From Todiramphus chloris collaris (taxonomy: Eukaryota > Chordata > Aves > Coraciiformes > Alcedinidae): a stretch of 64,000 nt of DNA. A model generated the notes under the pieces. The model did not search any database, was not told the DNA's origin, and saw only the letters and a program-made list of their open reading frames with translations. The stretch is from the NCBI GenBank assembly GCA_025345505.1, contig JANVCC010000018.1, positions 42,113,745 to 42,177,744 of the forward strand, written 5' to 3'. Both the position numbers and the translations under genes were made by a program. Shown piece by piece: positions 1 to 13,800 of this stretch (position 1 is the stretch's first letter; every line of letters starts with the position of its first letter).

Positions 1-1633
1 CATCATGCATACTGAATGCTCCAATTTGAACTGCTTCATTTGTTATTTTTCCACAAAAGGATACAAAAATCTGAATGGCTGTTAATTTGACATTACAAAT
101 GCCTTCACGGAAATCTGAAGACAGTAAATTTAAATTGAAGTATTCAGGAGAGAAAAGTGGCAGGTAAAAAGAACACAGCATTCATTCATCAGTTAGCAAC
201 AGCATTCCCAGAACTTTCAAAAAAACTTTTTACATGTTTAATATTAAGTACCATTAGCTCCTCAAACAAGGCATGCATTTTTACTGAGCCATACATCAAC
301 TAAAACCCACCATCCTTGTAGAAAACATGAATACTTCTACAACTCTGAAATGAAATGTGACTTTCAGAAATCTGAGAATTTCACTACAGAGCTTCAGAGA
401 GCTGGTATAAATTAGCAAATGAAAATTGCAACACTTCTGTATTTCTCTAATATTAGCAACTCTGAAATCTATCCCATTAATTTACTATGAAAATTTCACA
501 CTCATTTTTTTGGAGGTGCTCTTCCACTAAAACAGTTCCCTGACCTGGATAACACATCCCTGATTGTGTGGGTTTATTTCCTTTGTGCAGCAGCAAAATA
601 TTCACTGGCTGATGACCTCTGTAGGTATTTATGTACAGACCTAGCGACTGCCTCCTGACCATCCAACAGCTTGCAAATCAGACTGCTGCTCAGCTCCATG
701 ACACTCCTTACAGATCTTCATGTCTTCACTACAATTTTAGAACATTCTTTCCACTATCATATTAAATTCACACATGTGTGTTCACTTTCAGAAATAACTT
801 CATTAAGATGAGAAAGTTTGTGTATTCAGAAGTTAAAAACATGTCAGAACTAAAAATGTGAAACTGTAAATCCCTTCCTTAATACGTGATAATACAGGCT
901 TTTATTTATAGGACTACCTATCATATTTACTTGATATCAACACTGAAATTCTTTTAATCAACATGTATACACAATCTTGAATAAAGAAAAATACAGTTAC
1001 CTTGGATATAAGCAAACACCTTATATATGAAGGAGTTTAATTCTTCTCCCAACATAGAAAAAAAGTACAGATTGTTCCCTACTCTGCAGTATATGAAACA
1101 AAGCTTTGGCCCTTCAGCAGCAGGGACAAGCATTGATAGCTGCTGTTGACATTGTGGGAGTAGTGACATTACGGTGAACGTGAATTTCCCATTTTCCCTG
1201 GATAGCTGGCTCATCTATGTACACCTTGACACTTCGAGGAGAACGAAGCCTCCCATGTGCAGGTAACTGTGGCAACTATAAGCACTACAATTCTGCGACC
1301 TTAAATACAGCCTGAGACACAAAGATATGATGATGTATATCAGAGTGCAATTTTTCTAGAAAAATGCTTGCTTTCATGTGGTCCTGGATTTTCTTACAGT
1401 CAGAGACCTCCATCCTCAATGACTCTCACTAGTCTGCAGAGCTTTTACTCTCCTGCTCTCTACATGTTGTCCTTCCTTTGCTGCCTGCCCAGCAACTTAT
1501 AGGTTCTTCCCACAGCCAAACTATCAGCTGCTGAGAAGAGAGTTACTGAGTGGGAATGTCACCACACTCCCTCTCTCGTTAGATATTGGTGAAATTTGAG
1601 TAAGTGATGTTTTTTTACTTCTTTGGTCCTTAC
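1..1633 (-). other. MMS22L intron (partial, 3' side)
   Basis: Searched on the minus strand for the next MMS22L segment; none found, so the final coding exons probably lie before the window. Unique AT-rich sequence with no CR1 copy. A minus-strand open stretch at about 1140-1250 has coding-like texture in one frame but no match to MMS22L. Confidence 0.65.
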
Positions 1634-1845
1634 TTTATGACATGCAGAGTGGTCTTCCGCAGACGAAGCATCTGGGAGGCTGTAATGGAACTGCATATAG
1701 CAGTCAGTATAGGATGCTGTCCGGCTCCAAATGCAGTTGGAGAAGAAGGAAGAAATCGTCCAAAATACTGTTGAATAATGCTCCTGAGCAGTTGATTTAA
1801 ATAGGCACCCTGAGTTTGGGACTGACAACATATAAAAGACAGGCC
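1634..1845 (-). CDS. MMS22L: MMS22L coding exon (window codons 605-675)
   Basis: The exon has 212 nt. The acceptor is ttcttctacag before GGCCTGTC and the donor is GTCATAAA|gtaagg. Reads [20 protein letters not shown], then [22 protein letters not shown] and [10 protein letters not shown]. Human has G(M)C.VCCQSQ...AYLNQLL...Q(Q/E)Y.GRFLP(A/S)SP and GQHP in the same order. The longest ATG-initiated open frame here is a different, spurious one, so ORF scans mislabel this exon. It ends in phase 2. The next exon (about SYLEYKG onward in human) is not in 1-1633. Confidence 0.96.
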
Positions 1846-4800
1846 CTGTAGAAGAAAATAAAAAAAATAAAAAAATAATTTAAAAAAAAATAAAAAAAAA
1901 AAGGAGAAAATGAGTTTTTAACAATACTTGTGAAGAAATATTTAACAACCATAGGCTAAATACTCACTACATGCTGTGTAAACTACTGCACACAGAGTAA
2001 CTACTGCATGACAAATTAGCATCAGTAATTTGCTGCAGATATGATTGTGTGCAAACAGAGACAGGTCCAGAGCAAGGTTTGCAAAGTCTTTTTACTAGAC
2101 TTGTTACTATATTGCAAGATAAGTTTTTGGACACACAAGCTGTCCTTCAACTTTGAAATGAAACCTTGGCATTTCACACCTGAGAAGTGTTGCTGTGCTC
2201 AAGAGCTCCTCATTTCTTTTTCAACTCTGTAAGTGGTCTACAAAGTATATTAGTCAGGTAAGATTTATGCAGGGAGAGAGAGAATATACCTCATCTGTTT
2301 GTAAAGCAATGTGTGAAATTTTTATACAAATGACACAGCATAAAAATGAGCACTTAGAATCGTGGTCTGACAAGAAAAATTTTAGTAATAGTGTGAGCAA
2401 ATTAGGGCAAATTAGGCACCATTTATAAGGGATTTAGAGGTTTGTTTTTTTTTTTAATATGCTTAAGATAAGGCTAAAACTGCTGTGATTTATCCAGTAT
2501 AAGTTATATTGATCCAGAAAAAAATCCATAAAGAAAATACTTGCCCAGAAAGTGCCTATTTGAACACTACCCATAGTTATACAACACATACATGGTATAT
2601 CTCTGAAAAAAAAAAAAAAAATATTCTTACAGGTACAAATTGCTGTAAGAAGAAGTTAAGAGTTTTCTTCCCCTTCCTTTGGTTAGTGAAAGGAAGAAAA
2701 CCAAATAACTAAAGAAAAGGAAAAAGTCCAGTGATCTCCTATCACAAGGGTCACAGCCAGCGGCACAAACAGAAACCTCTTGAGAATTCACAGTTTTCAC
2801 AATAGTTTTGTCCAACAAGAATAATGGCATAAAAGAAGTTCAAGTACAGAGTTCCCTAGACAGCAAACTTCAACAGTACTTCAAACTTCACTAGCACTGC
2901 AATCCAGACTCCAGTTTTGTTAGGAGTTATCTCCCTGAATACTGATGGTTGCTGAGGTAAGCTAATGTTCCTAATATAGGAATAAAAAGTTCAAGACAAG
3001 CTGCTTTTGTTCCCCAGCTTTCAACAATGAGCATTTCTGTTGGTTTTTGCATAGGAGTCCTTCCCCAAAAAGATTTTCGTCTATGCCTGTCTGTGTGAAC
3101 ACGTCAGAACAATTTTTCAGACAAAAAAAAGCAGGCTGAGACATAGCTGAGGGTCTTCTCGGAACTTTCTTGAAACAGAGAGTTCCCACTTTTGGTTGCA
3201 CAGTAAACAAATGCATGAAACATGAGATTTCCAGAAATGAGGTGTTTTGGGACCTGCCCAAAGACTTGTTGTAGACTTCTTGAAGGCAGACATGTTTGGT
3301 TAGGGTTTAACTTCATATACTTCTTTCTAGAGCTCCTCAGTAATTTTGTTAAGTCCCAGCGATAAAAATCACACTTTCTGATACGCAGCTTTTATAAACA
3401 TTTCAGATTCTCTCCTCCTTTTGTGTACCTACAGTAAAAATTTTCTAGGAAAAAGCAGCTGCTGCTCTATCAGAATTCTGAAAAACCCTGCTTGGCAAGC
3501 AGCAGAGTCAGAAAGACTGTTACAGATGACAGGTGATTTAGTATGTAAGGTTGAGTGTTTGGTATTCTCAGTACGACACTGCAGTAGGCATAAAGAAGAG
3601 TTGCCTGCTCTCTGTACTACAGCTTTTACAAAAAGACAGACAATATTCCATAATATCAAAATTGGAGATGGAATTCTTAAGACTCTAGACTGTTTTAACA
3701 TTACAAAAAACCCCAACAAAACAAAAGTATCTGAGAAAGTGTATTAATCCCTCCGATAAAAGGGACACAAAGAACATTACAACCTTACAGAGGACACCTG
3801 TCGGAATACAGGAAGAACACAACACGAGTGAAAAACTAACAGTGGTAATTACTAAAATGAGACAGTTCTTCAAATTGAGGAATAAGTGCTACATAGTATC
3901 ATGAAAAGAAGGAAGAAATTAGTTATTATTAAATAATGAGTTACTGTTTTTAAGAAATGATCCTAAAGGTATGTAATAGGTGCAATAAAAAGAACAAAAT
4001 ATTAGAATTTAGGTATCTGAAGGAACACTAATTTTTGCAAGTCTAATAGTTTCACTTGAAGATGGCTCAACAAACCCAGCCTGATCCTTCATGAAAATGC
4101 TTCTATTTTTTGAGTTGAAGTAAACAGATTCTAACTTTTTGGAGTGTGAGATAGGGAGACATGCAATCTGAAAAAGAAGGAAAGGATTAAAGAACAAAAC
4201 CAACAACAAACAACAAAAAAACAAGGCCCTGTCAAGAGCATTACTGAAAGATACTCTTCTTAACTACAGAGGAAAAAAAGGACATTAGTTAACTAGGGAT
4301 TTTTTTCTTTAGTTATCTCACAAGGCTAGAGAGTGCTCCTGAAACCCTGTAAGGTGAACTGTTAAGAAGTGTTCAAAAACACAGAAAACACCCCTTTCTC
4401 TGTAATCGAATGTTTTCTTCAGAAAGGCTTCTATGTTCCTTTTTGGTGGGTCATATAGAGATGCTGCTGCTCAATAAAGGTGTGATTTTTAAAACCACAT
4501 AATAATACCTCTTCAATAAGGAGGATCTTCATAATTTTTCCTAATGAGAATTACAAGATTCGCACCACTGTCTTACAAGATACAAATTCTTTTTTCAAGT
4601 GAGACAAAGTGAAAACATCATTGTTAAAAAATGCTTCCCCTAAAAGTTCCGTGAAAGTTTCCAGAGAACTTGGATTTCTCTCTTGGACATGAAGGCCAAA
4701 TTAACTTTATCACAACGCTGTGTTCTTTATTTCTGACTCTTCTTTCTTACCTAAGTGCAGAGAGCAGCAAACCTGAGCAAGGTCTAACACCACCATATCC

Positions 4801-7800
4801 CAAGTGGCACAAGGGATAAATACTGCCCTGTAGCTGCAAATCTCTCAGTACAATGGCAAAATATCCTAGGCAGTGCTGGCCAAGGATGTGATTACAAGGA
4901 AATCACATGGAACTTTCTTCTTTTAAATCCCACCAGTAATTAACAGAGATGAAGAAAGCTACTGCTCATATGAGAGAGAAAAGAAACACATGCTACTGGA
5001 CTGCAATTCTAGACCAGAGATTGGAAATCAATCACATCAGACCCCTAGGACAATCTCTACAAAGCAGACGGACATTAAAGGGTTGAAAGAGCTGCTCTTT
5101 CTTAACTATGTTCCTTAGCCATCGTCTGAGGCTAATAAAAAAAAAAAAAAAAAAAAGAGAGAGACATTTTAAGGGGAGCAGAGAGGCATGACAACATCTG
5201 CTCATCATTTTAACAGAAAGGCAACCTATTCCTGCGTGCATTCACCGCAGGAACCTTTTGTGACCAGAGCTGCCTCTTTCTTCTGATTTATCCATATATC
5301 TGTAAATCACCTATGGAGAGCAAAGAACTGATTAGTATGGATTACTGGAACTATTCACTGCAGAAATGCCAAGCTACCTAATGATGACTTATAATATCAG
5401 TCCTGCTGTTGGAATAAATCTGCTGTTCACCAATTAATGTTGTACAATTCCTATTAAACACATACTATAATTCACAAAACGTATTAATAAGCTTACTCAA
5501 ATATTGGACCACAGATGTGGTTCACAGGAGGGCTTTTAAGGTCTGATCTCTGACAAACGCTGAGCTTGCACAGGCCCATTAAAATCAGTGGAAAATGCAT
5601 GTGCCAAGCACTACTTAGAGTTAAGCTCTTTCACCACTCTCCTGTATTTAGACAGAAATCAACCATCTTCTGTATTTGGACTGGATTAATGCTGATAAAT
5701 CAAGCAGGGTATCTTACCTTTCCCATCTTTATATATATTATGCTTACTCCATGCATCTACACTGTATTCTGCAAGATACATTTAAACTAGTATTTCTTCT
5801 CTCAAGTAAGTTCTGTTCACTGCTTCTCTTCTTTCCCATATTACTGGTAAATGCATACCAAAATTCCTCCAAAGCATTCTCCAAGAAAGCTATCCAAGAG
5901 CAATTGTACCTGCTCTTAAATTTCCCGTGGTAAGCTTCAGCAATCCACTATCACACAAATCAACTCAACTTCTTTTTACAATGGCAAGATATGTAAAGTT
6001 AGATTTTTTACATGCCTCACTACCTCATAATCATAGAATGCCTTGGGTTCGAAAGGAACCTCAAAAAGGTCATCTAGTCCAAACCCCCTGCAGTAAGCAG
6101 GGACATCCTCAACTAGATCAGGCTGCTCAGAGCCTTGTCAAGCCTCACTTTGAATGTCTCCAGGATGGGACCTCCACCACCTCCCTGGGCAAGCAGTGTT
6201 CCACTATCCTCATAGTAAAGAGCTTCTTCCTAACATCCAATCTAAATCTACCCTTCCCTAGTTTAAAAACATTGCCTCTTGTCCTATCACTACATGTCCT
6301 TGTAAATAGTTCCTCCCCAGCTTTCTTGTAGAAGAAATTCTTGCCATTAAGAACAGTCCCGTAAAATTATAAAATGTCTGTTCATTCATGTTCTTAACAC
6401 TTGAACTTCTGAAGTCCATCATCAGACAACTCTGACAATTTTGAGAGATCCCAACAAAATCTTTCTGAGGTCATCAAATATCCAAAGAGATGATGAACAG
6501 TGAACGAAATAATATGCAGACAGTAACCTTTTAGGCAAGAAAAATTACTACTTTAAAAGTTGATAGAGCTAAGCTATTTTGACAAGGCAGCATTGGTGAC
6601 TGAGTTTGAAGGAAGCTTCTAGACAAGGTCAATGTGTTGTGGAGAACAGACCAGTTGCCCTCTACCCATCAAAAGGCACATCTCTATAGACTGAATTTAT
6701 ATATACAGTAAACATAAACATAACAATTAAATACAGTCAGTCTGAATTCAGAGGCAAATGTAATGCTTAGTCTTAATTAGCGCATTTGACAATTATTTGT
6801 GCTTGTGTAAAATTAAAAAAAGCCTGTCATTTTGATCTATTAAAAATAAACCTATAGGTTTGCGGTGATGAAGGAGGGTGAGATACAGTCATCAGTTTGG
6901 ACGAATTGTGAAAGCAATAATGAAATATGCTGTGGGAAGAGGAGATTCCTATGTTGTTCTAAAAGATGAAAAATTGGCCTCTGTCATTCTAGGGTGACAA
7001 ACGAAGGCGATGCCTTCTCTTAGTACAGCACAGTGACAACAACAATGTCTGTGTTTTTAAGCCTGCTGCCCAAGTTGTATGGCCAGTTGCATTACCATTC
7101 CACAGTGTATGTTACTGTTTGGGGAATCTTTTTCTATAAAACTCAGGTATTCTATAGGATTTAACAACATTGCTGCATCAATGAATGTGCAAAATTAATT
7201 ACCTGCTACTAAGACTGATTTCAAATCCTTTCAAAAGCCCCATAAAAGGATCAAATAAACCACATTAAGATTAGTTGTTAAGAGCTCTGGAAGGAGGCAA
7301 GTTTTGCAAACCATTGCTTGAAAACCAATACGTTTTCTGAGATTTGTCTAAGGAGGTTTTTTTGCACAAATGAGGAGCAGCCCACACTGAAGAAGCTGAA
7401 GAAGGAGAATTCAGGATAAGATAAGAAGACTGAGATGGAGCCTAGAACTTTTCAGAAGATGAGAAAGGGGAAAAAAAAAAAAAAAAAAGACCTCCAAGTA
7501 GAAATCCTACTCAAGGGCTTTTATGCTTTGACTATGAATAAAGAATTTGCATGTATAAGAAGATATTTTGCATGGTCTCCAAATGCCTGTTTCTTTATTT
7601 TCATGTAACTGCTAAAGGATTAAGTTGTAACTCGAGTATTAAGGGTGACAGATCTACTGAACAATGTTTGTCTAACATTTTGGTGAATTAAGGCTCCTGC
7701 ACTAAAATACCACTGCTCCACCTCCACGAATGGGCACCAGACACAAGGCAGCCACCCAAGGGAAGTCTGATCAGACATTTCACCTTTAGTTTAAGTTAGT

Positions 7801-10800
7801 CAAGGTGGGGTTATTTCCAGAGGATTGTGTTTCTCTGTCTTTCCTCCCACCACATTTGCATACTTGTCCTCTCACATATACTCTTTTATCACTTTTCTGA
7901 CATGACCATTTGGGTGTGGGGTTTTTTGTTTGTGTGTTTTGTGGGGCTAGTTACTAGTTGAATCAGCTCACAAATTGCTATTCACAGAATCATTAAAGCA
8001 AATTAAATGGGAATGCACATGGGGGTGAAAGGGAATGGATTTAGCCTTAAGCCAACTGTGAAACTATAACCTGAGAATTTAGAGTACCTAGAATCCATTT
8101 GAACTCAAAGGAGCTCAGAAGCAGTCCTAAGAGAATTATTTTTTTTAAAAGCTGATATATTTTGAGTTGATTCTAAATCAAATTTTTTCCACTTTCCCAC
8201 ATAAAAAGGAAGGAAGCATTCTGGATTAAATGAAGCATTTCGAAATGTCGGAACTTTGCAAATACAAACAATTAACAAAATGTAGAAGTTCCATATTGAA
8301 AGAGGAAAAAAATTCTTCTCCTCTTTGTCCTCTCTGCAAAAGTGCTTGTCAAATTAAGGAATTACTTGCTTTCTAGAAGCAGCATTTGTCTAAAATAAAA
8401 TATTTGGTCAACAAGAACAACTAGTTTAGCCAGAAAGCACATGGACTATGCATCAGAGTGCTGAAGAGTACAACAGTGAGGTCTGAAAGTCAGAGACTGC
8501 CAAAGAAAACAGGAAACAAGGGTCCACAACACTTGGACTTCAAAACCAACTTGAGTGGCTTCATCTTAAAACTACATCCGTATGTGCAGACTACAGAGAA
8601 ACAGTGCTCTCTGACTAAAATACTAAATTAGCAAGCAGTCACACTCTGTGGTAATACCAGTGCCCAGATGGTCCTACACATATATAGCTTCTGAAAATAC
8701 CTACAGAGCAGCAAAGCAAGCCACATTCTGCACATCATTATATAATCATATTCACTTCCATATGACATGCCATTGATCACAATGCAACTTCTGAAAGGAA
8801 AAAATCCAAGGGCTGTTTACAACATCACCACTGCACTGTTTCACAATACAATCCTGTTAAGTGATCAGTTAAGACTACAATCAAATGGAAGACTACGAGG
8901 AAAAGGAGAGAAAGAAGCAAAAAAGACCCCAGAATTTACAAGGAAAACAATGCAACTTTATTTAAAATATTTATTCTTTTCTCTTCCTCACTGGCAGGAA
9001 TCAGTCTCTTTCTACAGCATCAACAAGCCCTACAGAGTTTCAAGAGTGGTAGGTAAGCTGAGGGAAGAACAGGAGGAATAACAGGCAAGGAGGCTTTATT
9101 CACGTAAGCATAAGCAGCGGGAACTTGATTCAGAAAAACATATTCCCAAACTATTAAGATAAAACAGTGCCATGATGCACAGAGGACTGTCTTTTGTTCC
9201 CAAGAGCAACAAAAAAGTGTAGCTTATATTTAATTATCTGCAGTTAGCTAAGTCAAGAATGATTTAAAACATTTGTTTGCTCTGTCATCTCAACAAGTGT
9301 CTTGTTACATATTATGAGTATTTGATCCACTGTTTCAGAAAACTCTCACATCATAGACTAGTGTAAACAGCAGGTTGGCTAAAAGCTTTCATATACAGCA
9401 ATTAGGCTAGCAGCTCTGGAGCATACCCGCAGCATAGCTGCATGCAACAAGAGGAAAGCCAAGGGGGTGGCATTTTTCCTTCCACTTCAACAAGAAGGAA
9501 AAACTCCTCTTGCTGCTGCTTTAAATTCAGTCAACGCTTGTTTTGATTAGGCGAAAAGAAAACATCCTCTGCAATATGAATCTTTTCCTGAAGATACATT
9601 TGTCTGCTGATAACAGAGTTCAGATATTTACCTGAAGATAAAGAGGAAGGCTTTCCTGAATGGCAGACAGCAAAGCTGCAGGCAGCTCTTTGTCCTGCTG
9701 GAGCACAGAATGCGGCAGCAGCAAGCAATCCACGATGCGGAACAGGAGTTGCTGCGCTTTGGAAGTAGCCAGTATTGGGGCCCAGAACTTTACGAGACAT
9801 CCTGTTGAAAAAGAAATCAAGAAATCCCAAAGCAACTTAGTCAGGAAAAAAAAAATTAATAAATTAAGAAATACTACAGAGGCAATTATGTCAAATTTGA
9901 TAATCCAAGAGTAGCAACAGCAACTGAGATGTCTCTGAAAATGGAAAAGCACAATGAAGACAACTCAATTTTTATTTACAGTTCAGCAAAATGAAAGTAG
10001 TAAATTGATTCAATAGATTACAATTACAAAATTTTAGGCAAGTGAAGCTGCTTTGGGAACAGTACAGTAATGCCCAAGAAAGGATAGTCTCCCACATCCC
10101 CGCAGGAAAATCAAACCAACCTTGATACAAAACACTATCAAAAGCAGCACACGTGCTCTTAAGTATTTACCTTCCTGAGCGCATTCATCACATTTTAAAG
10201 AGAGATGCTGCCTTTGCCTTCCCTTCACATTTGTCTAACACCACTTGTGTCCACATCAGCAACTATGGACATCGTCATGCAATGTTAGGAAAACAATATC
10301 TTTCAAATTTTATTTAATGCATCTAGGTTTGGCAGATTAAAAAAAGAATGAGAGGCAGCCAACTCCGTTAACCAAGCACAGTCTCTCCAGATCTTTATCG
10401 GCTCTCAGTTGACGAAATGAGAGCCTCAGAGAACATCTTTCTTGTTCTCAACACATTAACATATCACTTGAGCAGCTTTGAGCCAGTTTTAAGATCTTGC
10501 TTTTGAGTTGTCAAAAAAATGGTAAAAAGGTGTTGATGCGTAAATGCCCTGACTTTGAGAAACTTCTTTATTGCAGGTGAGGTGTAATTTTTCTTGAGAA
10601 AATAACTCTACACTCGTGAGTGTTAATACTCAAAATACAGATTAAATAAACCAAGATTCTTATGTAGTAGTTCCCACAGACATTCTTAACTTTAATCAGA
10701 AGTGAGAAATTTTGCTGGGTTGAAAATACAGGAAGATCCCAAGAAAATATGTTTAAGACAATGAATATAATGAAAGATCAAAAGTAGGCTGTTACAAGAT

Positions 10801-13800
10801 ACTAATCTATAAAAGTCATCCATTACGATCTCTAAAAACAACGCAAAACAACATTAATCTTGTGGAGTGAAAGAAAACACAACGATCAATCACAGAGAAA
10901 GAGAATGATCACTTAAAAATACTTCTAATAATGTTGTTGAAACTTCCTGTTTTGAAATAAACATGCTCATTCCTGATAAAAGTACTCCTATTATCACTGC
11001 TGTGACATATGGGACGGCAGAAGACACAATCTGACCACAGACAGAGGTGTTTGGATTTGCCAAGTTTGTTGCTTTGTCCTTATAATTTAACAAGCCTACT
11101 GAAAGTAAAAAAGTGGCTGAAATACACTTAAATGTTTTATTTTTGTCTTTTAAACCTCTTTTATGTTTTCTTATCTGAAAAGAAAGGACAATTTCTTGGA
11201 CACAACAGCACGACTGAAGATAATAATTTCCTACTGCAAAGAACAGAAAGGAAAATACTAATCTAAACTTATTTTGCAAGACTCCCATCCAACATCTGGA
11301 TATCTAAAAACATTGAATTTGACATACATCTTGTATATCAAAATATACAGATCTTGCAATAGAAAAGTATTTTACAAAACTCAAATTTCATTACGTTTGA
11401 TGCAGCTTCTGCATCGTGGCCATGCTTTTCACTGTACTTTTTACAATCATGATGTACGCTGCATGTAGGCGCAAATCATTATCCCTGTGTTTAAGAAACA
11501 GAAGGTTTACCCTATTTTTAAAGGTAAGTGGGTCAGACTGGTATATTCATTCTTAATAATCAGCACTCTTATTTTTCCACCCTATCAGTGGTTCTACATT
11601 TCCATGAACAAATACCTGCATTTGAGCTTTAATAAAGCACACAGGGTACAGGAGGAGCAGTTCTAAAAGGAAGTGAGTTACGATCCTAAGCTGGCCTGCC
11701 CACCATCACAGCTCCAGTAAATAGGATGTAGCATGTCATAACATTGCTTTGCTGGCTTGTGTCTGGTTTTGTTTAGGGGAAACAGGTGTTCTGCAATGCT
11801 ACAAGACATGAAAACAGCCTACTTCTAAAAACACTGATTTGCAAGGGTAATTAAAAAAAAGACACAAGGAGCTTAGGCATCAGGATAAAAAAGAAAACCA
11901 GTGGAAGAAAATTAATAGCTATCTGTAAGATCTTGGCTACTTAGGCTTTTTTTAAACAATTAAGATGGACAGTAGAGAGAACAGAAAAATACATTAAAAA
12001 TACATTTTATTGATTCCTTGAAGCTATTTCCTAAAAGAAAAGAGGTTGCAGAATAATTACCTATGATCCAATATGTAAGCTGCAGACCTTCTGGAGGTCC
12101 TTTTACCTTCAGATAAGGCTTTACATATTTTAATACGTCACCTAAATACTCCAGAGCCTTTGCTACCATGGCAGATTTCTCGGAGAGTGTCTGAAGGCCA
12201 CTGTAAGTTCTACCAACAGCCTGAGAAAACAGAAACACTGAAATAAATAAACTTACCAATTTTCATGAGTAATTTCTTTTTGTACACCAAACAAACTCTG
12301 ATACATAATTCCTTTTCCCATAAATTATCCTAGTAAGCTAACACAGAGATGTACAGTACCTTAATGAATTGGACAAGGGCATTTTTAGGGTCTCGCTTGA
12401 AAACGGACTCTGCAACATGAGCCTTTGAAAGAATGTTTTCTACTTCTGAGAGTTTAGAAATCAGTCTTGTCATTTCAGTCAGCTGCTCCATATAGGCTTT
12501 TGCTGTTTGTTACAAGAGAGCACAGCAGTAAATACAGAACACAGTTATTCTTTTCTATTTATTGTAGTCACAAAATTGTAACATGAAACAAGATTTTAAA
12601 ATGTCTAAAACATACGGATTCTCCAACTGATTGCATATTTCTAAACAAAGACTGCATGTCTAAACTAGTTATGTTTCCAATATAGATATATGAGAACGAA
12701 GCCTATTAAGTACGTAAAGCCAAGTCTTTCGTTTTATTGATGGTTTTCTTCAAAATATACGAAGTGGATAAGAAAAATAGTTGCTAGAAGATGTGTTCTA
12801 CAAATGATAAGAACTGCAGAGTTTTATAGAAGAAATGATGAAGTATTGCTTTAAGAAAGCAAAATATCCAATATAAAAGAAGGGAAGAATTACTTGCAAC
12901 TGGACTCCCCCCCCCCCTTTTTTTTTTCTTTTAGGGCATTCTCAGCATGATTTCTGACTATTTACTTCAGATTTTCACTTTTTTTTCAGAGCAGTTTCTC
13001 CATGGGGGAAAAATAGCTTGTCTCCTTGGGAGCAAGTTTTTGTTCTTTGCTTCCAAGGAAACAAGCTCTTTTATCTTTGTTTGTGATAAAATTGTCATAT
13101 GCAGAGCAGGCAAACTATCAATAAATAGCACAAGCAGCATAAAGCAACACATTTTGTAATTAGGTAAAAGTAAAGGAATGAAAACAAAAATACATTTTGT
13201 AATTAGCTGGAAACGTTTTCCAGTTTTGCAATATAGAATTGTTGCTGCAAGCATTAGGGAAATGTTGAACACTTACCAACTGTTCGCTCAGCATCTGTCT
13301 TGGCCAGCGTACCACTTGGTTGATCTACGAACATTTGCAAAATGCATCGAAACCAAGAACGTACCGTCAAAGCTTCATAGGATGTATATCCCATACTAGA
13401 AAAAGCTTCACAGAGTGCACTGCATAGGTAGAAGAGGAAGAAAAAGGTAAAGAGCTCTAATAAAACTATGCAAAAAGGTAGCAGAGTGTAGACATATAGA
13501 ATCATGGAATCATTTAGGTTGGAAAAGACCTTTAAGATCAAGTCTGACTGTTAACCCAACACTGCCAAGTCACCACTAAACTATGTTCCTCAGCACTATA
13601 TCCACAAGACTTTTAAATACCTCCAGGGATGGTGACTCCAACACTTCCCTGGGCAGCCTGTTCCAGTGCTTTACACTTCAACTTCTGGTGAAGAAATTTC
13701 TCCTACTACCCAGTCTAAATCTCCCCTGGCACAACTTGAGGCTGTTTCCTCTTATCACTTGCTATCTAGGAGAAGAGACTGACCCCCCACCTCACTACAA

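Larger units (their letters stand above)
1846..9631 (-). other. MMS22L intron, 7.8 kb
   Basis: Contains one CR1 tail at 6025-6335 and poly(A) runs at 5137-5156 and 7471-7488. A GT-rich tract lies at about 7915-7947. I see nothing identifiable in 1860-6000 or 6340-9630 beyond low-complexity tracts; open frames there lack motifs. Confidence 0.85.

Noticed and set aside
1140-1250. Possible next MMS22L exon (a minus-strand frame reading SYLHMGG and, in another frame, SVKVYIDEPAIQ)
   Set aside because: Only a three-residue similarity to the expected SYLEYKG; the frame then stops and no acceptor with the correct phase is present.
5137-5156. Poly(A) with an AATAAA-like start, considered as a processed pseudogene tail
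   Set aside because: The preceding few hundred bases show no gene homology and no target-site duplication.
5927-6331. 134-codon plus-strand open frame
   Set aside because: Most of it is the complement of a CR1 tail.
10890-11288. 132-codon minus-strand open frame between MMS22L exons
   Set aside because: The adjoining exons join in phase without it, and its composition is low-complexity and hydrophobic.
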